This document shows, piece after piece, positions 1 through 23,589 of a stretch of DNA of 64,000 nucleotides. The DNA lies in the NCBI RefSeq assembly GCF_932526225.1, contig NC_064043.1:10149821-10213820 (forward strand), read 5' to 3'. Every line of letters starts with the position of its first letter. Position 1 is the stretch's first letter. The notes beneath the pieces were generated by a model. It saw only the letters and a program-made list of their open reading frames with translations. It did not search any database and had not been told where the DNA came from. A program made the position numbers and the translations under genes. The DNA is from Nematostella vectensis (lineage: Eukaryota > Cnidaria > Anthozoa > Actiniaria > Edwardsiidae).

Positions 1-2440
1 CAAAAGGCACTAGCGTGGTTTGGCGGAGTTATGGCGGCCAGCGGTGAAGAGCCTTTTCGTGGGATCCGAGAGGCGAAAAGGCATTATGGGAAATTGGAAA
101 TTCTAAACGAGAAGTGTGTTTAAAATCCTAAAGAAGGAAGAAAGAATCTAATAAATTGCATTCATGCATTTTATTTTAAGATCCTCATTTTATATGAAAC
201 AATAATCACAAGTTTTGTTTTTGAATCGCCAAAGTTAATTGTGAAAGAGAACGAAATTTGTGGCGTTTTGACCAAATATTCGCTCTCTTATAAAGCAGAT
301 GTTAAGTGTTAAAAAACGATTTCACACTTCATTGTGCTGTGGTGAAGTGACTTCTTATACCTTTTTTGACGGCTATAAAACATCAAAGTAAAACAAAAGA
401 AGGCATAATGGTAGCACGGATCTGTTTAAAAAAATAATGCGTTATGTTTTTTACAGTTTTAATGAAGGTCCATTTTCAGAGAGAAAACTCATTACTAACC
501 TTTTGACGACATTGCTGTAAAACCTTTTAGTAGTGCATCCGTGATCCGTGTTTTACAAAAAGATCGTGCTAAAAGTGTTTTAACGCGTTTATATCGCTTG
601 ATAAGTGGATTCAGAGTTAATGGCTTGCACCGAAGACATCTGTGATCGAGCGATAGCAAATTTGACACGTGACCCGATTATCGCAATCGACTTAGGGACT
701 AGAGGAAATTAAAAACCAACTGAAGTAAAAGTCGGGAAGATATCAGCAAAAGATACGTCATGTTCGTCCTAGTTAACACAGGAGCAAGACTAGTTTTTAA
801 TATATACCCATTCCGTCGAGTGAGGCCTTCTCTAAGCTTATATATTCGACAAAACATACATTATATAACGTTTCCAAAAATGGGAAATAAATTCAGAATT
901 CATCACAACAAGGTTTTGTATTCTTCAAAGAAACAGACAAATTTAGAAAAAGAAAGAATTTTGTCTTTTGGACCGACCATTGATATTTGACAGGCAAGTA
1001 ATAGAAGATTTGATTTTCCTGCTAGATGTTATTTTTCGCGGCCAGGTGGCTTTCTCGATTATTTTTTTTCTCGAATTTCGCTTTGACTTTTTACCAAGAA
1101 TTCTGTTTTTTTTTTTCTAGAGATTTTACCTTGAGCAAGTTTGTTTGAGGTGATTTTCGTTACTGACCACCAGATGAATTCCAAATGAGCTATAGCACAG
1201 CATGTTTTGGCAGACTTTACCTCCTACGCCACGCTGGATATCGCGAACATTCCATGGATTTTAAAGCCTCATGTGGTGTTTTGATGCTCTTTCGGTCGGC
1301 AAAGATGCGGGCAAAATGCTTCTAAATGCTTCTATAAAATTACTTATCAGCATGTTTCTATATACGCGTAAAAGCTGTAGCCATGCCATCGGCTTTGCCA
1401 TAATTATATTTTTGAAAAATAAAAGACATAAAAAAAAACAAGAAAGAAAAAAGAAAAAAAAGACACTATCGAAAACCTCGTCGTGTAGGGATGGAAAACG
1501 AAAAGTAAAAATATCACACAATAGAGGAATTTCGCGTAAACCGGCCCTGCAAAAGTAGAAAATAGATATCGAATGGACCAATAATTAGGGTGGCCGCGCG
1601 CTAAGAATATTGTTGAATTCTTGAGAGCTGCATATAACGTGCATGAATGTTATTCACGTGATATAGATATTTCCAGGGAGACATGTCACCCCAAAAGAAA
1701 GCTGGGCCTCCGAGAATGACAAGTAAAGAGCGTATTTGATTTTTTCTTTGCCATAAAATTGCTTACAACTACATCATTACTCAACGGCACAAGGGAAAAA
1801 AATGTGTTGTACAATCAAAAGGCCCTTGCCAAGTCGTGGATATTAAATGGTAATTTGGGATAAAAGCTTGGTTTTGGTGCCTTTTAACCCATTATGTAGT
1901 GTATGAACCAAACCACTAAATTTCTTTGCTTTATGTGGCTGTATTTATACAGAGGGTATTTTGTTTTAGACAAGTGTAAACAATGGTACTATTGTTATGT
2001 TGAAATAACTGCTTCAGGTAAGTCTATGCCCATCTGATTGATTCCCTGGAGACAACCAGTCGGCCCAGATACCATTGATGGAAAGGGGCCCTCTAGCCTT
2101 CCTTGGGTGATTTTGCTTATAGACATTTAAAAAACAAAGTTAAGTCAAGAAATGTTATTCATGGAGACATTGGAAACAATGCTACTCGTAGCGAAGTGCG
2201 GATAAATTCCGAAACTTAAATTATAAAAGCAAGAATGTGTGGGAGCTAACTCAGCAAGCATGCATGCAAGAAATAAACAAAGAATTTGGTGCACAGCCAG
2301 CAGTAGCAGAGGGGAAGTGGGAATGGCTTACCAGTGGCGTTTCATGTGTTGACCACATGATATATCGTGAAAGCTGAACTGATGCCGAACGGACTTTGAA
2401 GCGAAACCTTTCATTCAGATAGCTATTTATCGAATGTGGC
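1..2440. other. no supported gene; AT-rich non-coding sequence
   Basis: No open frame here shows a recognisable domain or consistent splice signals. A short frame starting ATGGCGGCC at 31 and ending at 123 could be the 5' coding exon of an unknown gene, but 30 codons without a clear donor site are not enough to call it. The rest is AT-rich with poly-A and poly-T runs, for example around 1430-1465. Confidence 0.5.
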
Positions 2441-2455
2441 TCGATTTATTATTGC

Positions 2456-2724
2456 CAACAAGGCAGGAATAACGGGGGGGGGGGGGGGGGGGTAAGGGGG
2501 GGGATGGAGTTCTCGGATAAAAATCTAACCACCTCCGAAAGCACAAAAAGGGATTTTTTTATGCTTTTGCAGTGTCTGTACGGGACTTTTATTGTCGAAT
2601 TTGGCAACATACCAGAGTGATCTTGCTTATGATTTTGAGTTTTGTCTACAAAATACAAATAGCACGTCTATTGAGCACCAAAAGTGCGTTCACACCCCCT
2701 GCACCCCCCTGGGTACGGGCCTGA
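2456..2724 (-). mobile_element. short inverted-repeat element, GGCCCGTACCCAGG family, copy 1
   Basis: Read on the minus strand the element begins with CAGGCCCGTACCCAGGGGGG and shares internal blocks with 39515-39802 and 61555-61867: a stretch around the conserved word GTCC-CGT/GTCCCGTG, a run resembling GGCATAAAAAA, and a block near ATTTTTATC-GAGAAC before a G/C homopolymer. Its other end is degraded into a poly-G run at about 2474-2500. No coding capacity is visible, so this is a non-autonomous element. Confidence 0.6.
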
Positions 2725-2969
2725 TCACCACCATCTTCAAAGAATTCAACTATGGCCGCCATGTTTGTTTTTGACATGGTTTGGAAAACCGCTTACAATA
2801 ATTCGCGGGATTTTTCCCTAAAACGTTTGTTTTGATTGGCCAAGAGTTGTGATATTAGAAGGGTTATGATTGGCTATGGGTTACGCTTGAGTCGACGATT
2901 ATTAGTGACACAACCCCGCTAACCGCAAAAAGTCCTGAATAGCTTCGCTATCCACGACTTAAAAAAAAA

Positions 2970-5265
2970 ACGACCCACAACTCAAGCCTGTTGACCCAGG
3001 GTAACACGACCCACAACTCAAGCCTGTGAACCCAGGGTAACACGACCCACAACTCAAGCCTGTGGACCCAGGGTAACACGACTCACAACTCAAGCCTGTG
3101 GACCCACAGGGTAACACGACTCACAACTCAAGCCTGTGGACCCACAGGGTAACACGACTCACAACTCAAGCCTGTGGACCCACAGGGTAACACGACTCAC
3201 AACTCAAGCCTGTGGACCCACAGGGTAACACGACTCACAAGTCAAGCCTGTTGACCCACAGGGTAACACGACTCACAACTCAAGCCTGTGGACCCACAGG
3301 GTAACACGACTCACAACTCAAGCCTGTAGACCCAGGGTAACACGACCCACAACTCAAGCCTGTGGACCCAGGGTAACACGACCCACAACTCAAGCCTGTT
3401 GACCCAGGGTAACACGACTCACAACTCACGCCTGTGGACCCAGGGTAACACGACTCACAACTCAAGCCTGTGGACCCAGGGTAACACGACTCACAACTCA
3501 AGCCTGTGGACCCATGGTAACACGACTCACAACTCAAGCCTGTGGACCCAGGGTAACACGACTCACAACTCACGCCAGTGGACCCAGGGTAACACGACCC
3601 ACAACTCAAGCCTGTGGACCCAGGGTAACACGACTCACAACTCAAGCCTGTGGACCCATGGTAACACGACTCACAACTCAAGCCTGTGGACCCAGGGTAA
3701 CACGACTCACAACTCAAGCCTGTGGACCCAGGGTAACACGACTCACAACTCGAGCCTGTGGACCCAGGGTAACACGACCCACAACTCAAGCCTGTGGACA
3801 CAGGGTAACACGACCCACAACTCAAGCTTGTGGACCCAGGGTAACACGACCCACAACTCAAGCCTGTGGACCCAGGGTAACACGACTCACAACTCAAGCC
3901 TGTGGACCCAGGGTAACACGACTCACAACTCAAGCCTGTGGACCCATGGTAACACGACTCACAACTCAAGCCTGTGGACCCAGGGTAACACGACTCACAA
4001 CTCACGCCTGTGGACCTAGGGTAACACGACCCACAACTCAAGCCTGTGGACCCAGGGTAACACGACTCACAACTCAAGCCTGTGGACCCATGGTAACACG
4101 ACTCACAACTCAAGCCTGTGGACCCAGGGTAACACAACTCACAACTCAAGCCTGTGGACCCAGGGTAACACGACCCACAACTCAAGCCTGTGGACCCAGG
4201 GTAACACGACTCACAACTCAAGCCTGTGGACCCAGGGTAACACGACCCACAACTCAAGCCTGTGATCCCAGGGTAACACAACCCACAACTCAAGCCTGTG
4301 GACCCAGGGTAACACGACTCACAACTCAAGCCTGTGGACCCAGGGTAACACACCCACAACTCAAGCCTGTGGACCCAGGGTAACACGACTCACAACTCAA
4401 GCCTGTGGACCCAGGGTAACACAACCCACAACTCAAGCCTGTGGATCCACAGGGTAACACGACCCGAACTCAAGCCTGTGGGCCCAGGGTAACACAACCC
4501 ACAACTCAAGCCTGTGGACCCAGGGTAACACGACTCACAACTCAAGCCTGTGGACCCAGGGTAACACGACCCACAACTCAAGCCTGTGGACCCAGGGTAA
4601 CACGACTCACAACTCAAGCCTGTGGACCCAGGGTAACACGACTCACAACTCAAGCCTGTGGACCCAGGGTAACACAACCCACAACTCAAGCCTGTGGACC
4701 CACAGGGTAACACGACCCGAACTCAAGCCTGTGGGCCCAGGGTAACACAACCCACAACTCAAGCCTGTGGACCCAGGGTAACACGACTCACAACTCAAGC
4801 CTGTGGACCCAGGGTAACACGACCCACAACTCAAGCCTGTGGACCCAGGGTAACACGACTCACAACTCAAGCCTGTGGACCCAGGGTAACACGACTCACA
4901 ACTCAAGCCTGTGGACCCAGGGTAACACGACTCACAACTCAAGCCTGTTGACCCAGGGTAACACGACTCACAACTCAAGCCTGTGGACCCAGGGTAACAC
5001 GACTCACAACTCAAGCCTGTGGACCCAGGGTAACACAACCCACAACTCAAGCCTGTGGACCCAGGGTAACACAACCCACAACTCAAGCCTGTGGACCCAG
5101 GGTAACACGACCCACAACTCAAGCCTGTGGACCCAGGGTAACACGACCCACAACTCAAGCCTGTGGACCCAGGGTAACACGACCCACAACTCAAGCCTGT
5201 AGCCCAGGGTAACACGACTCACAACTCAAGCCTGTGGACCCAGGGTAACACACCCACAACTCAAG
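2970..5265. repeat. 36-bp minisatellite, about 60 tandem copies
   Basis: The unit reads roughly CAAGCCTGTGGACCCAGGGT followed by AACACGACTCACAACT. Because 36 is a multiple of three, the array is open in several frames on both strands and yields artificial repetitive ORFs that should not be called genes. Early copies (about 3080-3300) and isolated later ones (near 4441 and 4696) carry two extra bases, CA, giving a 38-bp form with the perfect dyad CCTGTGG..CCACAGG. The main variation is CGACTC/CGACCC/CAACCC. The array lies downstream of the Erg channel stop codon. Confidence 0.97.
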
Positions 5266-5741
5266 GTTGGACTTCGTGCACTGTCGCCTTCGGTTGTTTC
5301 CTCTTCTAGCGGGGAATTGGCTGCTATGGAGACTTCAACAATGATTTCATGGAATAAAAATCGATTGTATCTTCACAGCGGAAAGTCCCTTTCCCCTTCT
5401 GGTCTTGCGAATATTGCTCAGAGTAGGATATCTAAATGACAACACAGCCATACACACATTGTGTAAGTTCTTCCTCTGAATCTTATACAAATAGAGGCAT
5501 TTTTTAGGGTCGATTATCAGCGATCGACTATTTAACCAGGTAATTAGGTCTAGTTGCGCTTCATGCTTACAATATGCGTACAATAATAGCTTGAAATTAC
5601 AAAAAGTCTATATTAACAAAACATTATTTATATTCACGTGCATTTCGAATTTCTATAGTTGCTACTATACAAGTATATACATCATATTTTCAAGGCATGA
5701 ATAATTTAATTAAATATTTCGTTCTATAAATAAATAAATGA

Positions 5742-5778
<37 letters not shown>

Positions 5779-6130
5779 GAAACTAACTTTAAAGGGACTT
5801 TGCCGCTAGTTTTCTTTGGTCCAAAAATTACTCAACAATTCGGAATTCGAGAAGAAAACTATGGATCACTTCATTGTATCTAAACATCACATATCAGTGA
5901 ATTGTAGTGAATAGCGCCACACAACACCATGTATCACAACACGTGATGGACATTTCGATTATGAAAAAGGAAGAAATACAACTTGCGTTGCCTACATTGT
6001 AAGAGGTCAAAAAAACCCGAACAATGTGAAGCTGGATAAAATGTGAGAAAAAGCTATACGTGCATCAACTGTCAGCTTTTTGAGTGCTGGTAATAGATGA
6101 CATGGATCCGATAAGTAAACGGTTCCAAAT
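5266..6130. other. non-coding sequence with a TA microsatellite
   Basis: This AT-rich stretch between the minisatellite and the channel gene's 3' region has a run of TA dinucleotides at about 5748-5776. No exon signal was found. It may include distal 3' UTR of the minus-strand channel gene, but I see no clear polyadenylation hexamer that fixes the transcript end. Confidence 0.5.
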
Positions 6131-6132
6131 TG

Positions 6133-6490
6133 TGTTCATCTTCATAATGTGAATAAGAATAGATAGCGGTTTCGTAAACAAAAAGACTCGTGTTTTGGTC
6201 TCGTGACATTGCCCTCTCCAGTACGGAGATACGAGAACGCGCTCTGCAGTTAGACGAAGTTAGACGCCCTTTATGAGTTATAACTAAATAATAGATTGAA
6301 ACTTTCAAAAGTTTGTTCATTTTCACAATGTGAATAAGAATAGATAGCGGTTTCGTAAACAAAATGACTCGTGTTCTGGTCTGTTGACATAACTCTCTCT
6401 AGTACGGAGATACAAGTACGCGCTCTGCAGTTAGACGAAGCTAGACGCCCTTCATAAGTTATAACTATATAATAGATTGAATTGATCAAT
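6133..6490. repeat. 181-bp tandem duplication
   Basis: Two adjacent copies share the block GAATAAGAATAGATAGCGG, which starts at 6151 and again at 6332, so the period is 181 bp. Similarity continues through GACTCGTGTT, TAGTACGGAGATAC, CGCTCTGCAGTTAGACGAAG and TTATAACTA. The copies differ by scattered substitutions. The second copy ends just before the channel's stop codon at 6497, so the duplication probably lies in that gene's 3' UTR. Confidence 0.9.
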
Positions 6491-6496
6491 GTCCTA

Positions 6497-18176
<11,680 letters not shown>

Positions 18177-18268
18177 CTAGTAACATTAATATTAAGAGTA
18201 AGCCGCTGGGATTGTCCTTTTTATTTTAGTACAGTGAGATAAGAGCTGTAGCCATGTATGACTATGAC

Positions 18269-18444
18269 CAAGGTGGCCTGCTTGCAAGCGGTCTCGGTGT
18301 TATATTGCGGAATACCTGCTCCTTTCGATGAAAAACAGACGAACCACGTGGCTTAATATTCAAGATGGCGCCCGATCACCTAAGGGTGGGTTGGAGTGGG
18401 TTTTCCGCAATTATAATACCGAGTACCGCCTGCAAGCAGGCTAT
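18269..18444. mobile_element. MITE-like element with roughly 40-bp imperfect terminal inverted repeats
   Basis: The left end reads GCCTGCTTGCAAGCGGTCTC and the right end, reverse complemented, GCCTGCTTGCAGGCGGTACT. Similarity continues through CGGT-TTATA-TTGCGGAA. CTATGACCAAGG occurs just outside both ends. It has no coding capacity and is about 90 bp upstream of the 5'-most channel exon found (18176). Confidence 0.7.
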
Positions 18445-18454
18445 GACCAAGGCA

Positions 18455-20330
18455 AAATCACATTATGATAAAATCAAAATTACATTATGACCGAGTAAAA
18501 TTAGCCTTATTGCAAAGGAATCACATTACATTATGACCAAGGAAATTTCACTTTATGACCAAGGCAAATTCACATTATGACCGAGGCAATTTCACTTTAT
18601 GACCAAGGCAAATTCACATTATGACCGAGGCAATTTCACTTTATGACCAAGGCAAATTCACATTATGACCGAGGCAAATTCACATTATGACCGAGGCAAA
18701 TTCACATTATGACCGAGGTAAATTCACATTATGACCGAGGCAAATTCACATTATGACCGAGGCAAATTCACATTATGACCGAGGCAAATTCGCATTATGA
18801 CCGAGACAAATCCACATTATGACCGAGGCAAATTCACATTATGACCGAGGCAAATTCACATTATGACCGAGGTAAATTCACATTATGACCGAGGCAAATT
18901 CACATTATGACCGAGGCAAATTCACATTATGACCGAGGCAAATTCGCATTATGACCGAGACAAATCCACATTATGACCGAGGCAAATCCACATTATGACC
19001 GAGGCAAATTCACATTATGACCGAGGCAAATTCACATTATGACCGAGGCAAATTCACATTATGACCAAGGCAAATTCGCATTATGACCGAGGTAAATTCA
19101 CATTATGACCGAGGCAAACTTAATTTAGGACTGAGGCAAATTCGCATTATGACCGAGGCAAATTCGCATTATGACCGAGGCAAATTCGCATTATGACCAA
19201 GGCAAATTCGCATTATGTCTGAGGCAAATTCGCATTATGACCGAGGCAAATCCGCATTATGACCAAGGCAAATTCGCATTATGACCTAGGCAAATTCGAA
19301 TTATGACCGAGGCAAATTCGCATTATGACCGAGGCAAATTCGCATTATGACTGAGGCAAATTCGCATTATGACCGAGGCAAATTCGCATTATGACTGAGG
19401 CAAATTCGCATTATGACCGAGGCAAATTAACATTTTGAACGGGGCAAATTCGAATTATGACCAAGGCAAATTCGCATTATGTCTGAGGCAAATTCGCATT
19501 ATGACCGAGGCAAATTCGCATTATGACCAAGGCAAATTCGCATTATGACCGAGGCAAATTCGAATTATGACCGAGGCAAATTCGCATTATGACCGAGGCA
19601 AATTCGCATTATGACCGAGGCAAATTCGCATTATGTCTGAGGCAAATTCGCATTATGACCGAGGCAAATTCGCATTATGACCAAGGCAAATTCACATTTT
19701 GAACGGGGCAAATTCTAATTATGTCTGAGGCAAATTCGCATTATGACCAAGGCAAATTCACATTATGACCAAGGCAAATTCGCATTATGACCAAGTCAAA
19801 TTCACATTTTGAACGGGGCAAATTCGCATTATGACCGAGGCAAATTCGCATTATGTCTGAGGCAAATTCGCATTATGACCGAGGCAAATTCGCATTATGA
19901 CCAAGTCAAATTCACATTTTGAACGGGGCAAATTCGCATTATGACCAAGGCAAATTCGCATTATGACCAAGGCAAATTCACATTATGACCAAGGCAAATT
20001 CGCATTATGACCGAGGCAAATTCGCATTATGATCGAGGCAAATTCGCATTATGACCAAGGCAAATTCACATTTTGAACGGGGCAAATTCACATTATGACC
20101 AAGGCAAATTCACATTTTGAACGGGGCAAATTCACATTATGACCAAGGCAAATTCATATTATGACCAAGTCAAATTCACATTTTGAACGGGGCAAATTCG
20201 CATTATGACCAAGGCAAATTCGCATTATGACCGAGGCAAATTCGCATTATGTCTGAGGCAAATTTACATTATGACCAAGTCAAATTCACATTTTGAACGG
20301 GGCAAATTCGCATTATGTCTGAGGCAGAAC
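18455..20330. repeat. 22-bp minisatellite, about 85 tandem copies
   Basis: The unit is GACCGAGGCAAATTCACATT followed by AT. The left half mostly has TTCACATT and the right half TTCGCATT. A divergent unit with TTTTGAACGGGGCAAATTC recurs from about 19435 onward, often after GACCAAGTCAAATTCACA, and a TGTCTGAGGC variant recurs too, indicating multi-unit duplication. It lies upstream of the 5'-most channel exon found, so it may be in an intron or in the promoter region. Confidence 0.97.
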
Positions 20331-23200
20331 ACCGCCAATATGGAAGGAGAACTTTTTTATGCTAATTATTAATCAAGAAAGCTGGTCATTTATTGGATGC
20401 GGCCCTGGAAACCTTGAAAACGGATCTCTCTTAATCTTCAGGGACTATTTTTGAATATTTCAATCAGATCTTTCGAACGCCTGCCTTAATTCTTGGTATC
20501 AAATAAACTACTTGCCATATTTCAAATTATTTATTTTGAAGTTAATTGTATAGGAAAAAAAATTCAAAACAAAAAGACGCAACAGAGGGCATTTCTCAAT
20601 AAGCACTAATCATTAAAAAAATATAAATAGTCCCTTTGGATTCTTAAATTTGCATAAGAAAAATAAATTATAGTTGGGTTTGATATAGCTAGGGGTAAGG
20701 CGTGTGTGACACTAAAAGCGGCTTCTATGTAAACAAGGTTTGTTACTGCATTTCTCCTTTGAGGTTTACATAAATAATCACCTCTGACAGCTCCTGGTAA
20801 AAACCTACTTAAAGATCAAACATGACGCTGTCTTTGTTTTTATTTCAAAACATAATTTCAAAAGTATAACCGGCTTAAAACTTCCGAAAACAAATACTAG
20901 GCAACAACATCCTTATCACGGCAAAGTTTGTGAAACAAAACTTTTTTCTTAAATTACGCATCGACAAACAAAAAAAGCAACACTTTTTTCGTGGGTAAAA
21001 AGGATCTCCTTATGCTGTATATCTTGTTTCATAAGTAAAGAAAAAATAAATAAGAAACAGTGAGAGGAATGTTAGAAAGGCAATATTATAATAACTATAT
21101 GTTGTTTTGTTTTTAGTTTGAAAGACTACCCGTTAAAAAGAAGGTTGACTGTATGGTAATTATCAGAAATGATTTCAAAAAAGGTTTCCACAATCCAAAA
21201 AATGTTCGTTGTTCGTTTTCCGTAGCATTCAAATAACATTTTGCACTATGCTAAAAAGGTAGGCTAGATTAAAAAAGAGAGAAGAAAATTTTTACAACTA
21301 TTGAAATGCAGAACTTTTGTAAACTACCAACTATCGTGTCGTAAAATGACGTAAAAAATTATCAACTGAACTCGTTTCGTATCTACCGTTCTCATTTCGT
21401 TTACTGAAATATAATACGTTTTCGCTATCAGAATCCAGGTCAAGCACGTATCAAAGCCATTATCTTGAATTTCTAACCTTATATTTACTATATAATATGT
21501 TCACGAAACGTAATATAATCCTACTCTAAATAAAGTAAAACAAATATTAAAACTTACACAAAAACTTACTACAACTTACAGTATTCCATGCAGCTCCAAA
21601 ATGCCTTAATCTAAACAACTGTACGAGTCTTTGAAAATTTTGAATATAGAGTTTGTAGTATCATAAACTTAGTGTGGCAGGGAGCGTACTGAGTGAACGC
21701 GTTAATAATTAACAGCACTGAAGTATTCAAGATATTTAATTTGTCAATGCATATATTCGCGGAGCCCATTTATTGGCACCTGCCAGTCTGCCATAGACCC
21801 CCAGATGAGCGACATCAAACAAATCCGTTTTCTTTCCAAAATCGGAATGATCACAAAAGTGGAAATCAACATTGAGAACATAATAGACCATAGATAATCT
21901 GAATTCGTATAAAAATTGAATTTTTAAACCGGAACTACTTCGAGTTAGCTTCAATCTTAACGCCTGGGGTAGGTACACGGGGCGGAGATGACAGTCCAGA
22001 CCGAAAAGAACTATGGGAGTAAACCACACCAAACAGCTTTGTTTCACAAACAGTCCTTTTCCAAACTCCTTTTTAGGGGAGGCATTAGCATATTCAACTC
22101 TAGAATGTCCTAGAATAAGGTTAAGTTGTTGTGATTACCCTCCGCTCTTTCTTCTGTCCTCATCTTGAAGACGTCTTGACACTAACTGTTCATTGGTTAT
22201 CTCAGGATTCCCACACGTTAGGCCCTATAGGAATACGGTAGCCATAGGGTGGTATGGTTGACAATGCCGAAAAGCGCTAGTTCCAGTACCGCGCGGTTAA
22301 ACCATCATTTTAGACAATCGGGCTTTTTTTATAACTTATATGACTTTGTGACTCTCTTGTTTTAATAAAACCCAGGAAATTACCATCTTTTGTAAACTTT
22401 AGTCAATAGAGCTATTTAAGGAATTCATGTTTTGTGTCTAAGTATTGTTAATGATATATTTTCATTTTAATAAAAACAATCCTCCCTTTAGAGGGTCTTC
22501 GAGTTTGTAAACAAAGGTACTTTATCTTTTACTATAGATGGACATACTGGATCTTTTTTTTTTACAATTCATGGAAATTATCGATATATAAGAAGATATA
22601 TTATTAGAAGATCTAATGAATTCTCTCCAAAACGTTTGATCAAAAAAGAGAGTTTCTGTGCGATTTCTTTCCGATCAACCTCAATATCAATGATCTAGCT
22701 TTACAGGACCGATCCGTACACTTCGATAAAGCTAGGTTTGTCAGAGTATGCGTATGCGCATACATTTTCAGCGCTGTCGGTGTGGTCTACACCCAGCTCT
22801 CTGCCACTCCGTATTAAAATCGAAAAAAATAGAAAAGGAAAACAACTCACCATCCTATGGATCTGAGCATTCATCTTGCCTTCCAGATCCCTTTCTTCCG
22901 GTTTTGAATGTTTGTAGGAGATCAAAACCGAAATCCATCACATTGACATAATTTTACCGAAAAAGAAAGGAAGTTTTGTTCCCACAAATATAGGAACGAC
23001 ATATTTTTTGTTGGCTTCGCACTTCATTTTGAACGAATTATACATTAAAAAATGTATAATGCGTCGTTAGTTTCAGGCAAAAGAAGAATGTTCAATCAAA
23101 CAATGGTAGTGCGCGTGCGCATACGTCATTGTAAGTAATAGGCCTTTGTGATCATGTATGCAACAGGACTTCATTCTTTGATCTCTGATTGGCTTACTTG
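20331..23200. other. AT-rich non-coding region
   Basis: No exon with domain similarity or good splice context was found on either strand. In particular no minus-strand frame resembles an Erg eag/PAS domain. Open frames here are short and of random composition. Confidence 0.5.
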
Positions 23201-23207
23201 TTTACTT

Positions 23208-23587
23208 GGACTCCGTCCCCAACCTTTTTGTTACGGATACGGGTATCGTCCACAGGGAAACGCGAAAACTATGATCGGAAAAGGAACAATTTGAAAACGA
23301 TCTCCAGATTGTAACAATTTGAAAACGATACCCCTTCGGTGACGTGGGGACGGACAAAAACGGAACCTTTCGAAAACGATCACGTGATAACTCAGGTCCA
23401 GTACAGGTGGCGCGCGAGTACGCATGCGCTGTAGAACTTGTTATCGTTTTCGTATCGTTTCTGCGTTTCGTGGGGACGGGTCGCATCAAAAAATGAAAAC
23501 GCTTCGTGTGGACGGGGATCTTTGAAAACGGAACAAAAAGGTTGCATTTTCAAACGAAAACGGATACATGGGGACAGGGTCTTGGTA
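23208..23587. mobile_element. possible short inverted-repeat element (GTCCCC..AACCTTTTTGTT)
   Basis: Near the left end is CGTCCCCAACCTTTTTGTTACGG; near the right end, inverted, are GGAACAAAAAGGTTG and ATGGGGACAGGG. The interior is full of GAAAACGAT/GTGGGGACGG words in both orientations and is richer in GC than its surroundings. The ends match only partly, so the boundaries are approximate. Confidence 0.45.
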
Positions 23588-23589
23588 AC

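Noticed and set aside
31-123. Possible first coding exon starting ATGGCGGCC
   Set aside because: Thirty codons to a stop, no convincing donor, and no downstream exon found on the plus strand.
3280-5222. Long repetitive open frames on both strands (Cys-Tyr-Pro-Gly-Ser-Thr or Gln-Gly-Asn-Thr-Thr repeats)
   Set aside because: They are by-products of a 36-bp tandem repeat whose length is a multiple of three; they are open on both strands and have no flanking gene signals.
22701-22951. Overlapping frames on both strands near 22.8 kb
   Set aside because: Short, mutually overlapping, and without motifs.
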